From assembly GCF_001548095.1 (NCBI RefSeq), contig NZ_AP014815.1, forward strand, positions 2,975,656 through 3,039,655: a stretch of 64,000 nt of DNA. Direction: 5' to 3'. A program made the position numbers and the translations under genes. The notes below the pieces were generated by a model, which worked only from the letters and a program-made list of their open reading frames with translations, was not told the DNA's origin and did no database searches. The DNA is from Geminocystis sp. NIES-3708. GTDB taxonomy: Bacteria; Cyanobacteriota; Cyanobacteriia; Cyanobacteriales; Cyanobacteriaceae. Shown one piece after another: positions 28,055 through 35,381 of the stretch (positions are counted from its first letter, which is position 1; every line of letters begins with the position of its first letter).

Positions 28055-28513
28055 CTAATTATTAATTGATTTATTATTAATTACTTCCGTAAGAGCTTCA
28101 ATAGCTTTAGTTAAATTTTCTTGTACTAAAATTTCTTCTTTAGCTTCTTCTTTTTCTATGGCGGATTCTTCGGCTAATGCTAACTCTTCCTTGCGAATTA
28201 GTTTTTGCTTTACCCCTTCAAAAATGCGGATAATGAAAAATAAACAAAAGGCAATAACGAGGAAATTGATAACAGAAGATAAGAATAAACCATATTTAAT
28301 CCCAGAAATACTTAAATCTGATAATTTATCTACCCCAGCGGCTTTGATAGCAGGAGATAAAATTGCAGGAGTTACAATATCTTCAACAAGAGAGTTGATA
28401 ATACCATTAAATGCACCTCCAATAATAACTGCTACGGCTAAATCAATAACATTACCCCGCAGAATAAAATCACGAAAATCAGCGAAAAAATTTCTACTTC
28501 GATTAGCTGTCAT
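28055..28513 (-). CDS. mscL: Large-conductance mechanosensitive channel MscL
   Basis: The 152-residue protein has the MscL N-terminal amphipathic and pore helix (FRDFILRGNVIDLAVAVIIGGAFNGIINSLVEDIVTP), a periplasmic loop, TM2 (FLSSVINFLVIAFCLFFIIRIF) and a charged C-terminal helix rich in Glu and Lys. It opens under membrane tension to release osmolytes. The C-terminal tail is about 15 residues longer than the Escherichia coli protein. AAGGAG lies upstream of the ATG. Confidence 0.95.
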   Translation of the reverse strand: MTANRSRNFFADFRDFILRGNVIDLAVAVIIGGAFNGIINSLVEDIVTPAILSPAIKAAGVDKLSDLSISGIKYGLFLSSVINFLVIAFCLFFIIRIFEGVKQKLIRKEELALAEESAIEKEEAKEEILVQENLTKAIEALTEVINNKSINN

Positions 28514-29054
28514 ATTCTAATTTACTCCTTAATTTGACAAAAGATTTTTTATTAATTTTCAAGTTTTCACTTTTATTATAGAGACTTAAAAGTCATTGAT
28601 TGAATATTAAATCATAATTTTTTTGAATTTATAAATATATAGCAATCTTTAAATTATTTGTGAATCGTTAAAGATTAATAAATTTATTTTTGCATTTTAA
28701 CTATACTGCCAAAGCTGACCACTATATAGCTGATAGCGAACACCTATAAAAAATCTCATAAGTCACATAGTAGGATTGCGATCGCTATTTAATAGAAAGT
28801 TATCATGACAAAAGTTTTGTTTTGCTTAGGGTTTCAAATTAATAAATATACAGTTAAAAGCTCTAAGCATTAAGTTAAATTAAAATTATATAATTAGTTG
28901 CAAAGTATAAATAATACTTACTTTTTATCGTGGATGTTTTGTTCTATGATGTTTTACATAGATTTTTTTCTATTTATAATTAAAAGAATATTGATTTAGT
29001 TCTATGAGAAGCTCTATAGAGTAATCAACTAATCACTTAAAGAGGAAAACCTAA
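28514..29054. other. 541-base spacer between mscL and bicA
   Basis: The two genes are divergent. The spacer contains dispersed-repeat copy B (28699-28772) and a HIP1 site near 28786. The longest ATG-started frames I find here are only about 20 codons, at 28805 and 28934, and do not look real. A regulatory RNA could be missed by eye. Confidence 0.5.
28699..28772 (+). repeat. Dispersed intergenic repeat, copy B
   Basis: This begins AACTATACTGCCAAAGCTGA and ends near CATAGTAGG. It aligns with copy C at 60040-60110 over about 70 bases, including AGCTGA[CT], GA[CT]AGTTAACACC/GATAGCGAACACC, AAAA and TCTCA. It may be a small non-autonomous mobile element; no terminal inverted repeats are obvious. 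Confidence 0.6.
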
Positions 29055-30746
29055 ATGCAAATAACAAATAAAATAAATTTTCGGAATATACAAGGTGACG
29101 TATTTGGAGGCTTAACTGCAGCCGTAATAGCCTTACCTATGGCTTTAGCATTTGGCATCGCTTCGGGTGCTGGTGCATCTGCTGGTTTATGGGGTGCGGT
29201 GTTAGTAGGATTTTTCGCCGCTTTATTTGGTGGTACTCCTACTTTAATATCAGAGCCTACAGGACCGATGACTGTTGTAATGACTGCTGTTATTGCTAAC
29301 TCTATCGCTGCAAGTCCTGAGAATGGTATGGCGATGGCTTTTACGGTGGTAATGATGGCAGGTTTATTTCAAATTTTATTTGGCTTCTTAAAGTTAGGTA
29401 AATATGTAACCATGATGCCTTATACCGTTATTTCGGGTTTTATGACGGGTATTGGTTTAATCCTAATTATCTTACAAACCGCTCCTTTTTTAGGTCAAGC
29501 TAGTCCTAAAGGTGGCGTTATCGGTACAATTCAGAATATTCCTGATTTACTGTCTAATATAAATCCTTTAGAAACGATTTTAGCGGTAGTGACGGTGGTT
29601 ATTCTCTACATTGTGCCTTCTAAGTATAAGCGTATTGTACCTCCTCAATTATTAGCATTAATTCTTTGTACAGTCGCTTCTTTAGTCTTTTTTGGTGATG
29701 CGAATATTCGTCGTATTGGAGAAATTCCTACAGGTTTACCAGCTTTACAAATACCAACTTTTGAGCCTAGCCAACTGCGTACAATGGTGTTTAATGCTCT
29801 AGTTTTAGGAATGTTAGGTTGTATTGATGCACTGTTAACTTCTGTGGTTGCAGATAGTTTAACTCGTACGGAGCATGATTCCAATAAAGAATTAATTGGG
29901 CAAGGTTTAGGTAATTTATTTTCTGGTCTATTTGGTGGTATCGCTGGTGCTGGTGCTACTATGGGTACTGTCGTTAACATTCAAACTGGAGCAACTACTG
30001 CCTTATCAGGTATAACCCGTGCTTTAGTCTTATTTGTAGTTGTAGTTTGGGCAGCACCTTTAACCGCTAGTATTCCTCTAGCTGTGTTAGCAGGAATTGC
30101 ACTGAAAGTTGGTATTAATATTATGGACTGGGGTTTCCTGAAACGGGTTCATAAAATTTCATGGAAAGCCACCGCTATCGTTTATGGTGTAATTGCTTTA
30201 ACGGTATTTGTTGATTTAATGGTAGCCGTTGGAGTAGGTGTTTTTATTGCTAATATCTTAACCATTGATAAATTATCTGAATTGCGTTCAAAATCTGTTA
30301 AAATAATCAGTACGGCTGATGATGAAATTCCCCTCACTGATGAAGAAACCCAAATCTTAGATTTAGCAGAAGGGCGAGTATTATACTTCCATTTAAGTGG
30401 TCCTATGATTTTTGGTGTTGCCAAAGCCATCGACAGAGAACATAATGCGATCGCCAATTATGATGTATTGATTGTCAATTTAAGCGAAGTACCAATTTTA
30501 GGGGTGACATCTTCCTTAGCTTTAGAAAATGCGATTAAAGAAGCGATCGATAACGATCATGAAGTTATAGTAGTAGGTGCAACAGGTAAAGTCAGAAATC
30601 GCTTAGAAAAATTGGGTATTGCGGGTTTAATTCCCGAATATCATTGGATGACAGACAGACTTCTTGCCTTACAAGAAGGTTTAGCAATTGTCAGAGAAAA
30701 ACAAACCCAAAATTATAATGAAGATTTAATAATTAGTAATGAATAA
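29055..30746 (+). CDS. bicA: Sodium-dependent bicarbonate transporter BicA (SulP family)
   Basis: The 563-residue protein starts MQITNKINFRNIQGDVFGGL and continues with ALPMALAFGIASGAG, GGTPTLISEPTGPMTVVMTAV and the GQGLGNLFSGLFGG segment, essentially the known BicA sequence. About 14 membrane segments (20-410) are followed by a cytosolic STAS domain (about 430-540; GRVLYFHLSGPMIFGVAKAI). BicA takes up HCO3- for the carbon-concentrating mechanism. AGAGGAAAA lies before the ATG. Other SulP substrates are possible but less likely given the close match. Confidence 0.92.
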   Translation: MQITNKINFRNIQGDVFGGLTAAVIALPMALAFGIASGAGASAGLWGAVLVGFFAALFGGTPTLISEPTGPMTVVMTAVIANSIAASPENGMAMAFTVVMMAGLFQILFGFLKLGKYVTMMPYTVISGFMTGIGLILIILQTAPFLGQASPKGGVIGTIQNIPDLLSNINPLETILAVVTVVILYIVPSKYKRIVPPQLLALILCTVASLVFFGDANIRRIGEIPTGLPALQIPTFEPSQLRTMVFNALVLGMLGCIDALLTSVVADSLTRTEHDSNKELIGQGLGNLFSGLFGGIAGAGATMGTVVNIQTGATTALSGITRALVLFVVVVWAAPLTASIPLAVLAGIALKVGINIMDWGFLKRVHKISWKATAIVYGVIALTVFVDLMVAVGVGVFIANILTIDKLSELRSKSVKIISTADDEIPLTDEETQILDLAEGRVLYFHLSGPMIFGVAKAIDREHNAIANYDVLIVNLSEVPILGVTSSLALENAIKEAIDNDHEVIVVGATGKVRNRLEKLGIAGLIPEYHWMTDRLLALQEGLAIVREKQTQNYNEDLIISNE

Positions 30747-30760
30747 TTAGGAATATCTAA

Positions 30761-30779
30761 GGGTGGATATTATTCACCC
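30761..30779. repeat. GGGTG..CACCC palindrome after bicA
   Basis: GGGTGGATATTATTCACCC is a nearly perfect inverted repeat with one G-T pair, 15 bases after the bicA stop. It belongs to the palindrome family seen also at 42588-42606. It may help end the bicA transcript, although the T-tract is poor. Confidence 0.55.
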
Positions 30780-30851
30780 AATAATTAATTCATTTTGAAA
30801 AGTTAATTAAATTATGATAGTATCTTAATCTTCTATCTTTTTTGTTTTAAT

Positions 30852-31703
30852 ATGTCAGAGTCTGAGGAAAATAATCAACCTCAATCTTTTTTAATTAAAA
30901 TTGTTAAACGTTTTCAAAAAACTTTATCTTCTTTTATTAATGCCATCGCAGAAGCCATCACTTCTTCTGTACATATCCCCGAAATTGCCATTGGTCCTAT
31001 CGTGGGAGCTTTAATCAGTGCTACTACTACTTTAATTATCGGTTTTCTGACTATATCTAACATTTTTAGCGAACAATTTCTGTATCGTCCTTTACAAATC
31101 CAAGATAATAATGCTAACTACAACCTAGAATTAGAGCGTTACTATCAAACTATTTTAACTGAATATTTAAATTATACTGCTCAGTTAACTTTAGATTATC
31201 CTCTCTGGAAATTACAACAAAATCCTTACTTATTAAGAGCTAATACTCAAACAGCTTTGTCAGAAATTGATGGTGAAAGAAAACGTTATATTATTATGTT
31301 TCTACAAGATACACATTTATTAACTTTTAACAACTATAATAAATCGATACCTTTACTAAAAAATGCTAATTTGGTAGAGGCAAAATTGCAAAATTTAGAT
31401 TTATCTAACGCTAACTTTACTGGTGCTGATTTAACGAAAGCAAATCTCAATCAAGCTAATTTACATAAAAGTATTTTTGTGGGAAGTAAACTCACTAATG
31501 TCAATTTAACTAATGCGGATTTAAGGAGTGTTAATTTAGAAAAAACTGACCTTCTTAATGCTAATTTAACGAATGCTTGTTACGATAACTTTACTAAATT
31601 TGATCCTGAATTTGATCCTGATAAAGCAAAAATGCGTTTAATATCAACCTTTTCCCATTGTGATTTTATACCTATGGAAAAAGATGTAAAAAATAAACTT
31701 TAA
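30852..31703 (+). CDS. Membrane-anchored pentapeptide repeat protein
   Basis: The 283-residue protein has a hydrophobic segment near 50-75 (IGPIVGALISATTTLIIGFL), a helical domain (80-165), then about 16 pentapeptide repeats (172-250; A(N/D)LxxA pattern such as LSNANFTGADLTKANLNQAN). Pentapeptide repeats fold as a right-handed beta-helix; cyanobacteria have many with unknown function. The short hydrophobic stretch suggests a membrane anchor with the beta-helix on one side. Spacing to bicA and prmC does not point to a shared task. Confidence 0.8.
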   Translation: MSESEENNQPQSFLIKIVKRFQKTLSSFINAIAEAITSSVHIPEIAIGPIVGALISATTTLIIGFLTISNIFSEQFLYRPLQIQDNNANYNLELERYYQTILTEYLNYTAQLTLDYPLWKLQQNPYLLRANTQTALSEIDGERKRYIIMFLQDTHLLTFNNYNKSIPLLKNANLVEAKLQNLDLSNANFTGADLTKANLNQANLHKSIFVGSKLTNVNLTNADLRSVNLEKTDLLNANLTNACYDNFTKFDPEFDPDKAKMRLISTFSHCDFIPMEKDVKNKL

Positions 31704-31754
31704 ATCAGCGAATAATTTAGGATTGCTATATAATTATTAAGAAGTAGGAAGAAA

Positions 31755-32663
31755 ATGGTTGTATTAAATTTTCAATTCTCAATTCCCAATTCTCAATTAT
31801 TTAACTGGTATCAACAAGGGAAACAAGATACTATTAATCATCATATTCCCCTTTTTGAATTGGAGTATTTAGTAACAGAATTAACAGAATTAACTTCTTT
31901 AGATTTACGTTTCAATAATCATAAAAATAAAGGTAAAATTAGCAGTAAAATTTCTCTCGAAGAATTGCAAAAGTTATGGAATTTAAGAGTAGAAAAACGT
32001 TGTCCCATTCAATATCTAATTGGTGAATGTCACTGGCGTAATTTTACTTTAAAAGTAACCCCTGATGTCTTAATTCCTCGTCCTGAAACTGAATTAATTA
32101 TCGATTTAGCCTTAGAACTCACTCAAGAATATTCTAGTTTACAATTAGGTAAATGGTTAGATTTAGGTACAGGTAGTGGTGCGATCGCCATTGCTTTGGC
32201 AGATATTTTTCCACAGGCAACAATTTACGCAGTGGATAAAAGTGAAAAAGCCTTAAAAATCGCCCAAGAAAATGCTCTAAATTTAGGTTTAAGATCAAAA
32301 ATTAAATTTTACCATGGCTCTTGGTTTAATCCTATAAATGATTTGAGAAACAACTTTAGCGGTATCATTTCTAACCCACCCTATATCCCTTCAAAAATGG
32401 TCTTAGAATTACAGCCAGAAGTAGTAAATCATGAACCAAAAATAGCCTTAGATGGAGGAGAAGATGGTTTAAATGATATTCGATACTTAATTGGTAATGC
32501 ACCTAATTTTCTCATTAATAAAGGTTTTTTATTATTAGAAATAATGGCAGGACAAGGTGATATGGTTAAAGAATTATTAACAAAAAATGGTAATTATACT
32601 AATATTAATATTTATCAAGATTTAGCCAATTTAGATAGATTTGCAATGGCACAATTAAGTTAA
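31755..32663 (+). CDS. prmC: Release factor glutamine methyltransferase PrmC
   Basis: The 302-residue protein has an N-terminal helical domain and a class I SAM methyltransferase with DLGTGSGAIAIALA at about 136-149 and the catalytic NPPY in SNPPYIPS near 213-220. PrmC methylates the GGQ glutamine of peptide release factors. The N-terminal 16 residues are partly encoded by four tandem 7-base repeats (31773-31800), which seems to have rewritten the start region. The core enzyme looks intact. Confidence 0.92.
   Translation: MVVLNFQFSIPNSQLFNWYQQGKQDTINHHIPLFELEYLVTELTELTSLDLRFNNHKNKGKISSKISLEELQKLWNLRVEKRCPIQYLIGECHWRNFTLKVTPDVLIPRPETELIIDLALELTQEYSSLQLGKWLDLGTGSGAIAIALADIFPQATIYAVDKSEKALKIAQENALNLGLRSKIKFYHGSWFNPINDLRNNFSGIISNPPYIPSKMVLELQPEVVNHEPKIALDGGEDGLNDIRYLIGNAPNFLINKGFLLLEIMAGQGDMVKELLTKNGNYTNINIYQDLANLDRFAMAQLS
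31773..31800 (+). repeat. Heptamer array inside the prmC start
   Basis: CAATTCT, CAATTCC, CAATTCT and CAATTAT are four exact-length 7-base units inside the prmC reading frame (codons about 7-16). They encode QFSIPNSQL-type residues unlike normal PrmC beginnings. Related units occur in intergenic DNA before the CRR7 gene at 54597-54617. Confidence 0.7.
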
Positions 32664-32718
32664 AACTGATTAAGTTTTCCGATAAAGAAAAACAGATGAG
32701 GAAACTAGAAGATAAAAC

Positions 32719-32754
32719 TTCTTCATTGTTAATTGTTAATTATTCATTGTTTAA
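32719..32754. repeat. Heptamer array upstream of purF
   Basis: TTCTTCA, TTGTTAA, TTGTTAA, TTATTCA and TTGTTTAA units lie between prmC and purF. They have the same family sequence as those abutting terD, glgP and amt stops. Confidence 0.6.
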
Positions 32755-32861
32755 GGATTGGTTAAATAAAATAAGGATAATACTCTTAAAGTCTGTTAAG
32801 ATTGACTTTGTGCAAGATTAAAATATTTAACTGAGCGGTTAGAGAGAAATCAGGACAGAAC

Positions 32862-34340
32862 ATGAAGGATAACCAATACAACCTAACTAATGAACAGAAG
32901 TTGATCCACAAAGGAGACAAGCCAGAAGAAGCCTGTGGTGTTTTTGGAGTTTATGCACCAGAAGAAACCGTTTCTAAATTAGCTTATTTTGGGTTATATG
33001 CACTACAACACCGAGGACAAGAATCCGCAGGAATAGCTACGTTTGACGGAGAAGCCTGTTATTGCTACAAAAATATGGGCTTAGTCTCTCAGGTTTTCAA
33101 TGAGTCCATTTTAACAAATCTACCCGGTAAAATTGCCATTGGTCATACTCGTTACTCTACCACTGGGTCTAGTTTACAGGCAAATGCACAACCTGCGGTA
33201 ATTAATACCAGATTAGGAAAATTAGCTTTAGCACATAACGGCAACTTAGTCAATACCCTAGAACTAAAAATAGAATTAGATAAAAGAAACTGTCAATATA
33301 TTACAACTACTGACTCAGAAATGATTGCTCTGATGATGGGCAAAGAAGTTGATGGTGGCAAAGATTGGGTTGAGGCTGCCATTACTGCTTTTAAATGGTG
33401 TCAAGGGGCTTATAGTTTAGTCATTGGTACACCGATAGGTATAATTGGAGCAAGAGATCCTCACGGTATTCGTCCATTAGTAATCGGTAAAATGGAGGAA
33501 GAAGGTAATCCTATTCGTTACGTTTTAGCCTCTGAAACCTGTGCTTTAGATATTATTGGTGCTGAGTTTATTCGAGATGTTGAACCGGGAGAATTAGTTT
33601 GGATTACCGAAGAAGGTTTATCATCTATTCAATGGGCACAAAAATCAGAACATAAATTATGCGTATTTGAAATGATTTATTTTGCTCGTCCTGATAGTAT
33701 TATGGGTCATGATAGTCTTTATGCTTATCGCCTCAGATTAGGAGAACAATTAGCAAAAGAATCTTTAGTAGATGCTGATATGGTAATGGGTGTGCCAGAC
33801 TCAGGAATTCCTGCGGCAATCGGTTATTCCCGTTATTCAGGTATTACTTATCAAGAAGGGTTAATCAAAAATCGTTATGTTGGACGTACATTTATTCAAC
33901 CCACTCAACATATGAGAGAACATGGTATTAAAATGAAACTTAATCCTCTCAAAGATGTTTTGGCAGGAAAACGTATTATTATTATTGATGACTCCATTGT
34001 TCGAGGCACAACCAGCAGAAAAATTGTTCGAGCTTTAAGGGATGCTGGGGCAAAAGAAGTACATATGAAAATTTCTTCTCCTCCTGTTACTCATCCTTGT
34101 TTTTACGGCATTGATACTGATAGTCAAGATCATCTGATTGCTGCCACAAGAAGTGTTAATGATATAGCTCAACAGATAGAAGTAGATACTTTAACTTATT
34201 TGTCTCAGGAAGGAATGTTAAAAGTTACAAATGAAAATCCTCAAAGTTTTTGCACGGCTTGTTTTAATGGAAATTATCCCATTGATATTCCTGAAGATAT
34301 AAAAAGATCTAAATTAATATTAGAACCAGTTAATAATTAG
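32862..34340 (+). CDS. purF: Amidophosphoribosyltransferase PurF
   Basis: The 492-residue protein has a 24-residue propeptide, then the N-terminal nucleophile Cys25 in CGVFGVYAPEE, the glutaminase domain (GLYALQHRGQESAGIA, LAHNGNLVNT), and a phosphoribosyltransferase domain with IIIIDDSIVRGTTSRKI. C-terminal cysteines in SFCTACFNGNYP and an earlier PVTHPCFYGID fit the iron-sulfur type. It makes phosphoribosylamine, first step of purine synthesis. The gene stands alone; purL is not adjacent. Confidence 0.96.
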   Translation: MKDNQYNLTNEQKLIHKGDKPEEACGVFGVYAPEETVSKLAYFGLYALQHRGQESAGIATFDGEACYCYKNMGLVSQVFNESILTNLPGKIAIGHTRYSTTGSSLQANAQPAVINTRLGKLALAHNGNLVNTLELKIELDKRNCQYITTTDSEMIALMMGKEVDGGKDWVEAAITAFKWCQGAYSLVIGTPIGIIGARDPHGIRPLVIGKMEEEGNPIRYVLASETCALDIIGAEFIRDVEPGELVWITEEGLSSIQWAQKSEHKLCVFEMIYFARPDSIMGHDSLYAYRLRLGEQLAKESLVDADMVMGVPDSGIPAAIGYSRYSGITYQEGLIKNRYVGRTFIQPTQHMREHGIKMKLNPLKDVLAGKRIIIIDDSIVRGTTSRKIVRALRDAGAKEVHMKISSPPVTHPCFYGIDTDSQDHLIAATRSVNDIAQQIEVDTLTYLSQEGMLKVTNENPQSFCTACFNGNYPIDIPEDIKRSKLILEPVNN

Positions 34341-34540
34341 GGGAATTAGGGTTTACTGAAAAATATTTTACTTTGATGTAAGTAGCTGTCAGCAGATGAG
34401 TTGGATCTAAAATTAGATGATGACTGCTTAAATAACAAAAAACCAAGATTTTTAATCTGACTCTGTCAATAAAATATTTTTATATTTAATTGTAATACTA
34501 AGGATAAACATTTTTTATTGATAAGTATTTCTCTTAACTC

Positions 34541-35311
34541 TTATTTATCCTCACTCTCTTTTGCTAATTTATCTGCCATTTGCTTTGTTAAAGTAATTAA
34601 TTCGGTGGGAACTAACATTACAGTAGTAGTGTTATTTTCTGCACCAATTTCCGTTAAAGTTTGTAAGCGTCTTAATTCTAAAGCAATGGGATTATTAGAC
34701 ATTTGTTGACTTGCTTCTGATAGCATTAAAGACGCTTCTTTTTCCGCAGAGGCTTTGATTAAACGAGATCTTTTTTCTCTTACAGCTTCGGCTTCTTGTG
34801 CCATTGCCCGTTGCATTGATTGAGGTATTTCCACATCTTTCATTTCTACTCTTTCAATCACTACACCCCAAGGCTCAGAAATTTCATCTACAATTTCTTG
34901 AATTTGAACGTTAATTTTATCTCGGTTACGCAGAATATCATCAAGGATATTTTGACCTAAAACATTGCGCAAAGTAGTCATAGAAGCCTGATAAACGGCT
35001 ACTTCATAATCTTCTATTTTATTAATGGCACGATCGGGATCTAAGATTCGATAATATAATACAGCATTGACTTTAACCGTTACACTATCAGCGGTGATAG
35101 TCTCTTGGGATTTTATATCAACAGTTTTTGTCCGAATATCAATTTTGGCTTTTTGGTCAACTAATGGTATTGTCCAATATAATCCTGGTCCTTTGATGCC
35201 ATTCATTCTACCCAGTCGAAAAATGACACCTCTTTCATATTCTCGATCTATTTTAAAGCCTGTTAAAAGAAATATTATGACTGGAATTAGTACAGTAAAA
35301 ATAGCTTCCAT
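34541..35311 (-). CDS. Slipin (SPFH/band 7 family) membrane protein
   Basis: The 256-residue protein has an N-terminal membrane segment (1-20), the slipin sequence REYERGVIFRLGRMNGIKGPGLYWTIPLVD, an SPFH domain (25-180) and a helical C-terminus. Slipins resemble stomatin and form membrane rings. Often a NfeD-type partner or rhomboid-like protease is nearby; none is here. The function is therefore unresolved. Confidence 0.88.
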   Translation of the reverse strand: MEAIFTVLIPVIIFLLTGFKIDREYERGVIFRLGRMNGIKGPGLYWTIPLVDQKAKIDIRTKTVDIKSQETITADSVTVKVNAVLYYRILDPDRAINKIEDYEVAVYQASMTTLRNVLGQNILDDILRNRDKINVQIQEIVDEISEPWGVVIERVEMKDVEIPQSMQRAMAQEAEAVREKRSRLIKASAEKEASLMLSEASQQMSNNPIALELRRLQTLTEIGAENNTTTVMLVPTELITLTKQMADKLAKESEDK

Positions 35312-35318
35312 AGGTAAT

Positions 35319-35381
35319 GAATAGTGAATAGTGAATAGTGAGAAGACTATTGATTGTTAATTGTTAATTGTTAATTATTAA
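35319..35381. repeat. Heptamer arrays between slipin and glgP
   Basis: Three GAATAGT units (35319-35339) are followed by TTGTTAA units at 35354-35360, 35361-35367 and 35368-35374, and TTATTAA at 35375-35381. The last unit abuts the glgP stop codon. Two different 7-base motifs in tandem suggest the period itself is what the generating process keeps. Confidence 0.75.

Noticed and set aside
28805-28996. Two very short frames between mscL and bicA
   Set aside because: About 20 codons each, no known photosynthetic small protein sequence and no supporting ribosome site.
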